This document shows positions 1 to 10,055 of a stretch of 64,000 bases of DNA, in pieces. The DNA lies in assembly GCF_003097515.1 (NCBI RefSeq), contig NZ_CP029188.1, forward strand, positions 3,350,501 through 3,414,500. The letters are read 5' to 3'. Source of the DNA: Streptomyces tirandamycinicus (GTDB lineage: Bacteria; Actinomycetota; Actinomycetes; Streptomycetales; Streptomycetaceae). The position numbers and the translations under genes are program-made. Position 1 is the stretch's first letter. Each line of letters starts with the position of its first letter. Below the pieces are notes generated by a model, which saw only the letters and a program-made list of their open reading frames with translations, ran no database searches and was not told the DNA's origin.

Positions 1-854
1 CCCCCGCCCGGCAGCCCGCCCCCGAGGGCCTCGGCCCGCTCTATGTGGTGGGGGACGTCCACGGCTATCTGGACGAACTCGTCGCCGCGCTCACCGCCCA
101 GGGGCTCGTCGACGCCGAAGGCCACTGGTCCGCGGGCAACACCCGGCTGTGGTTCCTGGGCGACTTCACCGACCGCGGCCCGGACGGCATCGGCGTCATC
201 GACCTCGTCATGCGGCTCTCGGCCGAGGCCGCGGCGGCCGGCGGCTACTGCAAGGCCCTGATGGGCAATCACGAACTGCTGCTCATCGGCGCCAAGCGTT
301 TTGGGGACACGCCCGTCAACTCGGGCGCGGGCACCGCCACCTTCCAGGCGGCATGGCTCCTCAACGGCGGCCAGAAGAGCGACATGGACCGCCTCCAGGA
401 CGTCCATCTGCAGTGGATGTCCCGGCTCGACGCGGTGGTGGAGGAGGACGGGCATCTGCTGATGCACTCCGACACGACCGCCTACCTCGACTACGGCACC
501 ACGATCGAGGACGTCAACGACAAGGTCCACGAGATCATCAACCGCAACGACGCGGACGAGTGCTGGGACCTCTTCCGCAAGTTCACCAAGCGCTTCGCCT
601 TCCGGGACGACAACGGCCCCCAGGCCGTGCGGGAACTGCTCGCCACCTACGGTGGCGGCCGGGTGGTCCACGGCCACAGCCCCATCCCCTACCTGCTGGG
701 CGAGGTCGGAGCCGAGGACGTGGACGGGGACGGCAACTCGGAGCCGCTGGTGGAAGGCCCGCACGTGTACGCGGACGGACTCGCCGTCGCCATGGACGGT
801 GGAGTGACCATGGCCGGAAAGCTGCTGGTCGCCCAACTGCCACTGCAGGCTTGA
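1..854 (+). CDS. Metallophosphoesterase, PPP-type (5' end outside window)
   Basis: The reading frame is open from base 3 and its start lies upstream of the window; the GTG at 45 is an internal codon that falls just before the first motif. The protein carries the phosphoprotein-phosphatase-like metal-binding motifs in order: GDVHG, GDFTDRG about 36 residues later, GNHE about 30 residues after that, and VHGHS near the C terminus. This set of Asp, His and Asn ligands defines a binuclear-metal phosphoesterase, probably cytoplasmic. Whether it acts on phosphoproteins or on small molecules cannot be read from the sequence. No signal peptide or membrane segment is visible in the part present. It ends about 150 bases before an unrelated small membrane protein. 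Confidence 0.85.
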   Translation, partial: PARQPAPEGLGPLYVVGDVHGYLDELVAALTAQGLVDAEGHWSAGNTRLWFLGDFTDRGPDGIGVIDLVMRLSAEAAAAGGYCKALMGNHELLLIGAKRFGDTPVNSGAGTATFQAAWLLNGGQKSDMDRLQDVHLQWMSRLDAVVEEDGHLLMHSDTTAYLDYGTTIEDVNDKVHEIINRNDADECWDLFRKFTKRFAFRDDNGPQAVRELLATYGGGRVVHGHSPIPYLLGEVGAEDVDGDGNSEPLVEGPHVYADGLAVAMDGGVTMAGKLLVAQLPLQA

Positions 855-1007
855 GGCCATCCTCGCGGCCGATTTCCGGAAACCCCCTGTCACGCCGCGC
901 CATAACCGCTCTACCATCGGCGTATCCGTGGCATGCTCTCCTCCGTTTCCGCCCAACCGCCCCATCCTCATGGGCAAACCGGCCCTACGGAGCATCGGGG
1001 GACACAG

Positions 1008-1826
1008 ATGAACACCGCTCCGCACCTGCTGGCCGAGGACCGCGCCGAATACGAACGCGTCCTCGACGACGCGCTGCGCACAGCACACGACCGTCCGGGT
1101 CTCGACGGCGTGGGCCCGCGGCTCAACGCCGAACAGCTGCGCACGATGGCGCTGAACGCGACCGCGCTCATCACGGGCGCCGCCGCGGCGGAGTACGACC
1201 ACTACGTGAAGGCCCGCGAGGAGGCGCGTACATCGACCGGAGCGTCCGCGGGCGACCAGGTCCTCGGTCCCGCGGTCGGCACCCCCTCGGAGACGGGTGC
1301 CGGATTCGCCGCCGTGCTCGCCGTCCTGGCACCGATCCTCGCCGGCACCGCCGCGCTCATCCTCCTGTTCGTCGGCTACGTCCTGAAGGCCGTCAGCCTC
1401 GATACCGCCTTCGCGGAAGCCCTGCTGACGGCGGGCTGGTTCTTCGGCGCGCTGACGGCTGCCGGACTCCTCGCCGCCGCGATCGGACTGCTGGTCACCG
1501 CGCTCCGGAACGAGGCGACCCAGGTGCCCGCCGAGGACGCGACCGGCGAGCTGCCCGACGAGGTGGCACGCGCCAAGGAGGCCTGGCGGCATGCCCTCCT
1601 CGAACGCGGGGTCCTCCCCTTCCTGCGCGCCGCCCTGGCGGACCCCAGCGCCGATCCCGCCTCCTCCGCCCCGCCCCGCCGGGTGAGCCGCATCCCCAAG
1701 GTCGGCTACAGCGGACCCGACTTCTCGAGCCCGAGCGACGGCGGCTCGACCGGGTCCCGCCCCACGTTCACCAGCCCGGACTTCACCAGCCCCGACTTCG
1801 GGCCGCCGGAGCACCGGCCGGACTAG
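1008..1826 (+). CDS. Conserved two-helix membrane protein, function unknown
   Basis: I do not recognise a named family. The frame is open further upstream, but the ATG at 1008 follows a GGGGGA ribosome-binding site at good spacing, so I start there (272 residues). The N-terminal 95 residues are charged and probably helical and cytoplasmic. Two hydrophobic segments at about residues 100-126 and 140-166 look like transmembrane helices joined by a short loop. After them comes another charged region and a low-complexity tail with repeated Thr-Ser-Pro-Asp-Phe. It stands between the metallophosphoesterase and the convergent thiC, with nothing to suggest a shared pathway. It could be a lineage-specific envelope protein. 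Confidence 0.65.
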   Translation: MNTAPHLLAEDRAEYERVLDDALRTAHDRPGLDGVGPRLNAEQLRTMALNATALITGAAAAEYDHYVKAREEARTSTGASAGDQVLGPAVGTPSETGAGFAAVLAVLAPILAGTAALILLFVGYVLKAVSLDTAFAEALLTAGWFFGALTAAGLLAAAIGLLVTALRNEATQVPAEDATGELPDEVARAKEAWRHALLERGVLPFLRAALADPSADPASSAPPRRVSRIPKVGYSGPDFSSPSDGGSTGSRPTFTSPDFTSPDFGPPEHRPD

Positions 1827-1859
1827 GGCCTTCCGTTCGGATCAGGCCCTAAGGGCTGT

Positions 1860-1898
1860 CCGGCGGAGGATCCCCGTCCCACCCGGCGCGTCCGCCGG
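1860..1898. terminator. Candidate terminator between convergent genes
   Basis: An 8-bp inverted repeat (CCGGCGGA at 1860-1867, TCCGCCGG at 1891-1898) sits between the 3' ends of the membrane-protein gene and thiC. The loop is long (23 bases) and no T-run follows, so this is weak. Confidence 0.3.
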
Positions 1899-1930
1899 GG
1901 CCGGGTCGCCGGCCGGTGCCGTGACCCGGT

Positions 1931-3832
<1,902 letters not shown>

Positions 3833-3916
3833 GCGTGTGCAAAGGTGCCACCACGCTAGCGCCCCTTCGGGCGTGCTGAACAGTGGGCCCCCATCCGTTG
3901 TTGCGATGATCTGTGT

Positions 3917-5284
3917 GTGACTTCCTCCCAGCAGACGCCGGAACCGGACGCCCGCGCGGGCGGTCCGCCGCACTCCGGCGGCCACAGCCATGCCCATGCC
4001 CACGCTCATGCCCACGGGCCGGCCGCCCCCGTCTCACGGCATCTGAGGCGGGTCATCGCCGCGGTGCTCATCCCGTTCGCGGCCGCGGTGGTGGTCGGCC
4101 TCGTCGCCCTCTGGCCGGGCGGTGCACCGGAGCACGAACGCACGGGTGTCGGTTTCGACCGGCAGACCGAACAGGCCCGGGTGGTCCGGGTGCAGGAGGT
4201 CGACTGCTCCGAGGTGAACGCCGGTCAGGTGCCGCCGACGGGGGACACCTCGACCCCTGAGGGACGCGAGGCGGTCAACTCCCGGCAGGGGACGTGCAAG
4301 AAGGCGACCGTGGAGATCACGTCCGGAAAGGACAAGGGCCGTACGTTCGTCGAGATCGTCCAGCCCGACGCCTCCCGCCAGCTCGCGCAGGGCCAGGGCG
4401 TGGTGGTGGCGTACGCGCCCGACGCGCCGCCCGATCTCCAGTACTCGGTGAGCGATGTGGACCGGGACTTCCCGATGATGCTGCTCGCCGGGATCTTCGC
4501 CCTCGTGGTCGTACTGGTCGGACGGTTGCGCGGGGTGATGGCGCTGATCGCCCTGGTCCTGAGTTTCGCCGTGCTGACCCTGTTCATCCTCCCGGCGATC
4601 CTGCAGGGCTCGAATCCGCTGATCGTGGCCGTGGTCGGGGCCAGCGCGATCATGCTGATGGCGCTGTACCTCTGCCATGGTCTGAACGCCCGCACGTCGG
4701 TCGCGGTCCTCGGGACGCTGATCTCGCTGCTGCTGATCGGGCTGCTCGGCTCGGTGTTCATCGGCTGGGCGTCCCTGACCGGCAACACCGACGACAACAC
4801 CGGCCTGATCCACGGTCTGTACCCGAGCATCGACATGTCCGGCCTGCTGCTGGCGGGGGTCATCATCGGCTCGCTCGGCGTGCTCGACGACGTCACGGTG
4901 ACCCAGACCTCGGCGGTCTGGGAGCTGCACCAGGCGGACCCGGCGATGGGGCCGCGCGGCCTCTACAAGGCGGGCATCCGGATCGGCCGCGACCATATCG
5001 CCTCGGTGGTCAACACGCTCGTACTGGCCTATGCGGGCGCCGCGTTGCCGCTGCTCCTGCTGTTCTCGATCGCGCAGTCCGGGGTGGGCATGGTGGCGAC
5101 CAGCGAGCTGGTGGCGGAGGAGATCGTCCGGACGCTCATCGGCTCGATCGGCCTGGTGGCCTCGGTGCCGGTGACGACGGCGCTGGCCGCGCTCGTCGTC
5201 TCGGCCGACCGGCCCGGCGGCACCGTGACCGGTGTGGCCGTCGGAGCGGTGCGCAGCAGGGGGCGCCGGCGGCGGGCGAAGTAG
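3917..5284 (+). CDS. YibE/F family membrane protein
   Basis: A 455-residue integral membrane protein of the YibE/F-like family. It has a cytoplasmic N terminus, a first membrane helix at about residues 40-65, an extracytoplasmic domain of about 120 residues, then roughly seven closely packed helices and a basic C-terminal tail. The GTG start at 3917 fits the leader length. The N terminus carries an alternating His-Ala run (HSHAHAHAHAHG, about residues 17-28), which suggests metal binding but may be lineage decoration. Family function is not firmly established; export or sensing roles have been suggested. It is transcribed divergently from thiC. The space between holds the riboswitch, so promoters for both genes must lie around 3840-3916. 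Confidence 0.8.
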   Translation: MTSSQQTPEPDARAGGPPHSGGHSHAHAHAHAHGPAAPVSRHLRRVIAAVLIPFAAAVVVGLVALWPGGAPEHERTGVGFDRQTEQARVVRVQEVDCSEVNAGQVPPTGDTSTPEGREAVNSRQGTCKKATVEITSGKDKGRTFVEIVQPDASRQLAQGQGVVVAYAPDAPPDLQYSVSDVDRDFPMMLLAGIFALVVVLVGRLRGVMALIALVLSFAVLTLFILPAILQGSNPLIVAVVGASAIMLMALYLCHGLNARTSVAVLGTLISLLLIGLLGSVFIGWASLTGNTDDNTGLIHGLYPSIDMSGLLLAGVIIGSLGVLDDVTVTQTSAVWELHQADPAMGPRGLYKAGIRIGRDHIASVVNTLVLAYAGAALPLLLLFSIAQSGVGMVATSELVAEEIVRTLIGSIGLVASVPVTTALAALVVSADRPGGTVTGVAVGAVRSRGRRRRAK

Positions 5285-5306
5285 CGGCGGGCACGACCAC
5301 GGTGAG

Positions 5307-5378
5307 CGGACAGCCGGCGGCGCTCGGTCGGCTCGCGGGGGACGGACAGCCGGCGGTGGTCGGTCGGCTCGCGGGGGA
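5307..5378. repeat. Two tandem 36-bp repeats plus a partial third copy
   Basis: Unit 1 (5307-5342) and unit 2 (5343-5378) differ by only a few bases and both begin CGGACAGCCGGCGG. A decayed third start follows at 5379. They lie between the stop of the YibE/F gene and the stop of convergent ssgA. They are non-coding in the two real genes and look like a slippage or duplication product. Confidence 0.8.
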
Positions 5379-5398
5379 CGGTCAGCCCCGGGCGACGG

Positions 5399-5833
5399 TC
5401 AGCCGGCGGCCTCCTCGGCGAGGATGCGGCCCAGGGCGGCTTCCAGGCTGTCCTCGAAGTCGCCGAGGGTACGCTCCTGCCCCAGCGGCACCAGCTTGTC
5501 GGTGCGGTCGAGGAAGGCCACCAGGGGCGCGACGCCGGCCCGGAACAGGGCCCGGTCGACGCCGACCTGGAGCCGGATGTGGACGTCGGACAGTCCCTCG
5601 GGGTCGGTCGGGGCGATGTGCACATCGCCGTCGCCGCTGGGGCCGTTGATCCCGTCCAGCAGCAACTCCCGGCCGAACGCCCAGGTCACGGGGGCGTCAC
5701 CGGGCAGGTGGAACGTCATTCGCACCGCATAGGGGTCTCTCGTCTCGTAGGTGAGCTCCACCGGGATCCGGAAGGAGAGGTCCTCGGAGACCAGGAAGCT
5801 CATCAGGACCTCTGCCTGAACCGACTCGCGCAT
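5399..5833 (-). CDS. ssgA: SsgA, sporulation septum activator
   Basis: SsgA-like proteins (SALPs) are small actinomycete proteins that localise the division machinery during sporulation. This 144-residue protein matches SsgA itself: it begins MRESVQAEV, and contains SFRIPVELTYETRDPYAV, VTWAFGRELLLDG, GDGDVHIAP and a C-terminal LGQERTLGDFEDSL segment. The frame is open upstream, but the ATG at 5833 gives the known family N terminus. The gene lies directly downstream of the IclR regulator ssgR on the same strand, the arrangement in which SsgR activates ssgA in Streptomyces. About 110 bases separate the two genes, enough for a dedicated promoter. There is no signal peptide or membrane helix, as expected. 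Confidence 0.95.
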   Translation of the reverse strand: MRESVQAEVLMSFLVSEDLSFRIPVELTYETRDPYAVRMTFHLPGDAPVTWAFGRELLLDGINGPSGDGDVHIAPTDPEGLSDVHIRLQVGVDRALFRAGVAPLVAFLDRTDKLVPLGQERTLGDFEDSLEAALGRILAEEAAG

Positions 5834-5944
5834 CGTGTTAACCCCGCAGTGGATGAAGCACCTCGTGAGAACGGCCGGGAATGGACCCCCGAGCCCACCC
5901 GCCATCGTGCTGTAAGTGACCAGTAGATCACAAGGAGTAATTTT

Positions 5945-6742
5945 TCAGATACTGATAGAGAAGGCGAATGAACTGAGGAGGCTGCCCACGCCACTGCGTA
6001 GTTGTTCGACCGCCGGGATCAAACGGTCCTCCTGGTGGAGCGGAAGGGAGATGGCCATGGCGCCGGCCGTGGATCCCACGGTGACGGGAATAGCAGCACA
6101 GACCGTTCCCAGGGCATATTCCTGCCGCTCGATCACGGGCTGCATCTGCCCCATCGCACCGAGCCGTTCCAGCAGACTTCCCCGGTCGCGCACCGTGTAC
6201 GGCGTGATCCGGTCCACCGGATGCCGGTCGAGGTGGTCCTTGCGGGTGCGTTCGTCGAGCTGGCCGAGCAGGCACTGCCCGAGAGCGTGCGCATGACCGG
6301 TCTCCCGGAAGTCGGCCCATTCGTCGACCGCGGGAGCGTACGGAGTGTCGGCCACGGCGACGAGTTCGATCTCCTCCTCCCGATAGAGGGCGAAATACAC
6401 CGGTACGCCGATGGAATCGCGCCAGTGCGCCAGCGATTCCTCGATCTTGGTGCGACGATTCTGCATCGCGCCGCCCAGCGCCAGCCGCACCGCGGCCTCA
6501 CCGAAGACGAAGACGCCCTTCTCACGCCGCAGATAGCCCTCGTGCGCGAGGGTCCGCAGCAGGTGGTAGGCGGTGGGAAGGGGCAGGCCCGCCTCACGCG
6601 CGAGCTGCTTGGCGGGGGCTCCGTCGGTGTGGGAGGCCACGGCCTCCATGAGTCTCAGCGCCCGCTGCACCGAGCCGATCAAGGTCGGGGAGCCGGTCGA
6701 GGTGGTGGTGGGCGCAGAACTGGTAGCCAATGCCGTGGCCAA
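5945..6742 (-). CDS. ssgR: SsgR, IclR-family activator of ssgA
   Basis: An IclR-type transcription factor: an N-terminal winged helix starting near IGSVQRALRLMEAV, with the recognition region around AREAGLPLPTAYHLLRTL, followed by the C-terminal effector domain. Its position upstream of ssgA matches ssgR, which switches on ssgA at the onset of sporulation. The start is uncertain. The first in-frame ATG codons lie far upstream. The TTG at 6742 has a GGGGGTGA ribosome-binding site at 6747-6754 and gives a family-length protein of 265 residues; a second TTG lies four codons later. I use 6742 as the best guess. The region before the HTH is Ala/Thr/Ser-rich and probably disordered. Confidence 0.85.
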   Translation of the reverse strand: MATALATSSAPTTTSTGSPTLIGSVQRALRLMEAVASHTDGAPAKQLAREAGLPLPTAYHLLRTLAHEGYLRREKGVFVFGEAAVRLALGGAMQNRRTKIEESLAHWRDSIGVPVYFALYREEEIELVAVADTPYAPAVDEWADFRETGHAHALGQCLLGQLDERTRKDHLDRHPVDRITPYTVRDRGSLLERLGAMGQMQPVIERQEYALGTVCAAIPVTVGSTAGAMAISLPLHQEDRLIPAVEQLRSGVGSLLSSFAFSISI

Positions 6743-7067
6743 TGAGTCACCCCCGGGCCTGGTGACGGGCGGACCGCCCGCGTGCGAGGGCCGCCCCCGC
6801 ACGCCCGCCGCGTCCCCGAGGGCCTGGGCTGCTCCTGAGACCGAAATCGGGAACCGTCCAGGAAGTCGTACGCACCGCATTCCACGGTGACCGTCGACCG
6901 GGGATTCCCGGGTACGGCGGAGGACTGCCACTCTAATGGCAGCCCCGACGGGCCGCGGGGATCGCCTGCGCTATTCCCCCGCGCGGGCTAACGGGCGTAC
7001 GCACCTGCCGTTTTCCCGCCCCGCGCGTCCCTCGAAGCGCACGGGGCGACGGCCGGGCCGGTAACGG
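6743..7067. other. Intergenic region upstream of ssgR
   Basis: No convincing gene. It should hold the ssgR promoter and leader. A short CCCCG/CGGGG hairpin at 6943-6960 could end the transcript of the small membrane-protein gene on the same strand. If ssgR starts further upstream than I assume, part of this belongs to its coding region. Confidence 0.5.
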
Positions 7068-7286
7068 CTACCAGTCGCCCTTCGAGGTGGACGAGCTCAT
7101 GAACTTCCGCACCACATAGATCAGTCCGCCGACGATCGCCACGAAGAGCAGGACCTTGAAGAGCAGCCAGATCACAAAGCCGATGACACTCGCGATCATC
7201 CCGCCGAAGACGACCAGGGCGATCAGGGGGATGGCGATCCACTTCACCCACCACGGCATCCCCGTCAACATCTCCCGCACCGCCAT
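7068..7286 (-). CDS. Small DUF5326-type membrane protein
   Basis: A 72-residue protein starting MAVREML at 7286, with AGGTAGGGA as ribosome-binding site a few bases upstream. After a short amphipathic start (TGMPWWVKWIAI) it has two hydrophobic stretches at about residues 15-33 and 36-60 that form one or two membrane helices, then a polar tail rich in Ser and Lys. Size and layout match a small Streptomyces family annotated as DUF5326, whose function is unknown. The cupin gene lies 124 bases upstream on the same strand, so co-transcription is possible but not shown. Confidence 0.75.
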   Translation of the reverse strand: MAVREMLTGMPWWVKWIAIPLIALVVFGGMIASVIGFVIWLLFKVLLFVAIVGGLIYVVRKFMSSSTSKGDW

Positions 7287-7410
7287 CGTCCCTACCTCGC
7301 TTCTGTGAGTTGTCCCGCTCTCGATGCTAGAGGCGGGACCGTGGTCCGCGGGGCGCCCGCATCCCCTGAAGTCCCCTGAGCCGTCCCCTAGGGAAACCGG
7401 CGCCGGCCGG

Positions 7411-7728
7411 TCAGCCCTCGGGCGGGGAGAACACGACGAGCACCCGGAGATCCTCGCTGATGTGGTGGAACTTGTGGGCCACTCCCGCGGGGACGTAGAC
7501 GACGCTCCCCCGCCCCACCTGCGTCGTCTCCGTGCCGACGGTGATCGCGGCCCGGCCGCTGACCACGAAGTAGATCTCGTCCTGCCCGTGCGGCTGCTGC
7601 GGGTCCAGCTCCCCCGCGTCCAGCGCGTACAGCCCGACCGACATGTTCCGCTCACGCAGGAACTGCAGATACGCGCCCTTGTTGGCGGCGCGCTCCGCCT
7701 CGAGCTCGTCCAGTCGGAATGCCTTCAT
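7411..7728 (-). CDS. Small cupin-domain protein
   Basis: A 105-residue single-cupin protein. It shows the two cupin motifs: PHGQDEIYFVVSGRAAITVG (about residues 46-65, with His and Glu metal ligands) and PAGVAHKFHHI (about residues 80-90, with the second His). Such small cupins are beta-barrels that bind a metal or small ligand, or act as isomerases or dioxygenases. The substrate cannot be inferred. The start at 7728 gives the family N terminus; the longer upstream frame is the antisense of the next gene. It is cytoplasmic and divergent from the holin-family gene at 7780, so the two share a very short promoter space. Confidence 0.85.
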   Translation of the reverse strand: MKAFRLDELEAERAANKGAYLQFLRERNMSVGLYALDAGELDPQQPHGQDEIYFVVSGRAAITVGTETTQVGRGSVVYVPAGVAHKFHHISEDLRVLVVFSPPEG

Positions 7729-7779
7729 CGTCCGTCCGCCCCTGCCATCGGTCCGATCACGTCTGCCACGATCAGACAC

Positions 7780-8160
7780 ATGATGAATTTTCTCGTCAAG
7801 ACGATCGCGAACGCCGGGGCACTCGCCGTGGCGATCTGGCTGGTCCAGGACATCACGCTCACCGGCGACAGCACCGCGAAGAAGACCGTCACCCTGATCA
7901 TCGTGGCCCTGCTCTTCGGCCTGGTGAACTTCTTCGTGAAGCCTATAGTCAAGCTGCTGACGCTTCCCCTCTTCATCCTCACGCTCGGCCTGATCACACT
8001 GGTGGTCAATGCGCTGATGTTGCTGCTGACCTCGTGGTTCGCCGGCGTCCTCGACCTGGACTTCCATGTGGAGGGCTTCTGGACGGCCGTGCTCGGCGGG
8101 CTGATCGTCTCGATCGTGTCGTGGGCCCTGAACGTGGTGCTCCCCGACGGCAGGGACTGA
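7780..8160 (+). CDS. Phage-holin-4-type (YvlD-like) membrane protein
   Basis: A 126-residue protein with four predicted membrane helices, matching the small family Pfam calls Phage_holin_4_2 (YvlD-like): an N-terminal LVKTIANAGALAVAIWLV helix, the NFFVKPIVKLLTLPL signature, then two further hydrophobic segments. Despite the name, most members are chromosomal proteins, not phage lysis proteins; nothing phage-like surrounds it. Two adjacent ATG codons (7780 and 7783) can start it and no clear ribosome-binding site separates them. It lies 7 bases upstream of the tyrosine phosphatase gene, so the two are probably one transcript. Confidence 0.8.
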   Translation: MMNFLVKTIANAGALAVAIWLVQDITLTGDSTAKKTVTLIIVALLFGLVNFFVKPIVKLLTLPLFILTLGLITLVVNALMLLLTSWFAGVLDLDFHVEGFWTAVLGGLIVSIVSWALNVVLPDGRD

Positions 8161-8167
8161 ACGCACG

Positions 8168-8659
8168 ATGCGCTTCTCCGTCTGTTTCGTCTGCACCGGC
8201 AACATCTGCCGGTCGCCGATGGCCGAGTCCGTGTTCCGGGCCCGTGTGGAGGACGCCGGACTCGACGGCGCCGTCGCCGTGCACAGCGCCGGCACCGGAG
8301 GCTGGCACGAGGGCGACGGCGCCGACCCCCGCGCGGTCACCGTCCTGCGGGAGAACGGCTACCCGTCCGGCCATACCGCCCGGCGGTTCCAGCCCTCCTG
8401 GTTCGCCCGGCTGGACCTGGTGATCGCTCTCGACCAGGGCCACCTGCGGGAGCTGCGCCGGGTGGCGCCGACCGCGGCGGACGCCGCGAAGGTGCGGCTG
8501 CTGCGCTCGTACGACCCGGCCGCCGGCGACGATCTCGACGTCCCCGACCCGTACTACGGCGGGGCGGACGGTTTCGAGGAGTGCCTGGACATGGTGGAGG
8601 CCGCGAGCGGGGGACTGCTCGCCGCGGTGCGCGATGCGGTGGAGGAGAAGGCGGCATGA
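8168..8659 (+). CDS. ptpA: Low-molecular-weight protein-tyrosine phosphatase
   Basis: A 163-residue LMW-PTPase, equivalent in position and sequence to Streptomyces PtpA. The P-loop VCTGNICRS gives catalytic Cys9 and Arg15 (CX5R). The general-acid aspartate is in DPYYGG near the C terminus. It should remove phosphate from tyrosine residues in the cytoplasm; in Streptomyces this enzyme has been tied to secondary metabolism and stress. It is translationally coupled to the next gene: its TGA stop overlaps that gene's ATG by four bases (8656-8659). The gene upstream is only 7 bases away. Confidence 0.95.
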   Translation: MRFSVCFVCTGNICRSPMAESVFRARVEDAGLDGAVAVHSAGTGGWHEGDGADPRAVTVLRENGYPSGHTARRFQPSWFARLDLVIALDQGHLRELRRVAPTAADAAKVRLLRSYDPAAGDDLDVPDPYYGGADGFEECLDMVEAASGGLLAAVRDAVEEKAA

Positions 8660-9789
8660 GCACGGGTGAGGGAACCAGGGCCGTACGGGCCGGTCTGCCG
8701 GAGGCACGGAAACACGAACCGGCCCTGCCTGGGCCGGCCTTCGCCGCCCACTACCACCTGCCCGGCGAACCGACGGGCCCGTACGCCTACGGGCGCGACT
8801 CCAACCCCACCTGGACACTGCTGGAGCAGGCCATCGGGGAGCTGGAGGCACCGGGGGAGACCGGCGCCGAGACCGTGGTCTTCGCCTCGGGCATGGCCGC
8901 CGTCTCGGCCGTCCTGCTCTCCCAGGTGGGTGCGGGCGACGCGGTGGTGCTCCCGGACGACGGCTACCAGGCCCTGCCGCTGGTGCGGGAGCGGCTGGAG
9001 GAGTACGGGGTCGAGGTGCGGACCGCGCCCACCCGCGGCGAATCCCAGCTCTCCGTGCTGGACGGTGCGAAGCTGCTGTGGATCGAGACGCCCTCCAATC
9101 CGGGTCTCGACGTGTGCGACGTACGGCGGCTCGCCGACGCCGCGCACGCCCGCGGCGCCCTGGTGGCGGTGGACAACACCCTCGCGACCCCGCTCGGCCA
9201 GCGCCCGCTGGCCCTCGGCGCGGACTTCGCCGTCGCCAGCGCCACCAAGGGGCTGACCGGCCACGGCGACCTGCTGCTCGGGTACGTCGTGTGCCGGGAC
9301 ACCGCGCTCGCCGCACGGGTCCGGCAGTGGCGCAAGGTCGTGGGCGCGATCCCGGGCCCGATGGAGGCCTGGCTGGCCCATCGGTCGCTGGCCACCCTCC
9401 AGCTGCGGTCCGACCGGCAGTGTGCGAACGCCCTCACCCTGGCGCGGGCACTGGCCGACCGGGCGGAGGTCACCGGACTGCGCTACCCCGGACTGCCCGA
9501 TGACCCCTCGCACACCATCGCCTCGCGGCAGATGCGCCGGTTCGGCTCGGTGGTCTCCTTCGAGCTGCCCGGCCGTGACCACGCCGAGCGCTTCCTCGCG
9601 GAGACACGGCTCGTCGACGACGCCACGAGCTTCGGCAGCGTCCGTTCCAGCGCCGAGCGCAGGGGCCGCTGGGGCGGCGACGCCGTGGCGGAGGGATTCA
9701 TCCGCTTCTCGGCGGGCGCGGAGGACCCGGACGACCTCGTCGCGGACGTGCTCCGGGCGCTGGACGCGGCGGCGGGCCGGGACACGTGA
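8656..9789 (+). CDS. Cystathionine gamma-lyase-like PLP enzyme (Cys/Met metabolism)
   Basis: A 377-residue member of the Cys/Met-metabolism PLP family (cystathionine gamma-synthase or lyase fold). The PLP-binding lysine is Lys198 in SATKGLTGHGD. The phosphate-cradle YGRDSNPTW and the VDNTLATP motif, with the Asp that contacts the pyridine nitrogen, are present. It probably cleaves cystathionine to cysteine, but family members switch between lyase, synthase and methionine-lyase chemistry and the exact reaction is not decidable here. The ATG at 8656 overlaps the ptpA stop and follows a GGAGGAG site inside ptpA, so I prefer it to the longer upstream frame. A strong hairpin downstream ends the unit. 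Confidence 0.88.
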   Translation: MSTGEGTRAVRAGLPEARKHEPALPGPAFAAHYHLPGEPTGPYAYGRDSNPTWTLLEQAIGELEAPGETGAETVVFASGMAAVSAVLLSQVGAGDAVVLPDDGYQALPLVRERLEEYGVEVRTAPTRGESQLSVLDGAKLLWIETPSNPGLDVCDVRRLADAAHARGALVAVDNTLATPLGQRPLALGADFAVASATKGLTGHGDLLLGYVVCRDTALAARVRQWRKVVGAIPGPMEAWLAHRSLATLQLRSDRQCANALTLARALADRAEVTGLRYPGLPDDPSHTIASRQMRRFGSVVSFELPGRDHAERFLAETRLVDDATSFGSVRSSAERRGRWGGDAVAEGFIRFSAGAEDPDDLVADVLRALDAAAGRDT

Positions 9790-9815
9790 GACAGGGCGGC
9801 GGGGCCGCTGCGGAC

Positions 9816-9895
9816 CCGCCTGCGGAGTGTCCGGGCGGGAAGGACGGTCCGAGCCTCCCCCCTCGTGGTTCGGACCGTCCCTCTTCCGCAGGCGG
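9816..9895. terminator. Nested double hairpin after the PLP-enzyme gene
   Basis: An outer 11-bp stem (CCGCCTGCGGA at 9816-9826, TCCGCAGGCGG at 9885-9895) encloses an inner 11-bp stem (GGACGGTCCGA at 9842-9852, TCGGACCGTCC at 9870-9880). Both are perfect. The position right after the gene suggests a terminator, although no T-run follows, as is common in Streptomyces. Confidence 0.7.
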
Positions 9896-10033
9896 CTCCG
9901 CAGACCGGCGGCACGGGGCTCCACGCACCCCCCGCGCGCTGCGCCCCGTGCGGTGCCGGGCGCGGAAACCGCCCGCCCAAGGCTAGTTGACTCTGCGTCA
10001 GTGTCCAATCACGGAAGAGACAGAGGCCTATCG

Positions 10034-10055
10034 ACTTATTTATAGTTGGACGATG
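10034..10055 (+). promoter_or_regulatory. AT-rich promoter and operator-like dyad before the LysR gene
   Basis: The dyad ACTTATTTATAGT (10034-10046) contains a good -10 hexamer, TATAGT (10041-10046), six bases before the ATG at 10053. Transcription would begin at or next to the start codon, giving a leaderless message. It is strikingly AT-rich for this genome. LysR regulators often bind such dyads to regulate themselves. Confidence 0.45.

Noticed and set aside
7780..8160. Holin-family gene as a sign of prophage
   Set aside because: The family is mainly chromosomal despite its name, and no phage structural, lysis or integrase gene is nearby.
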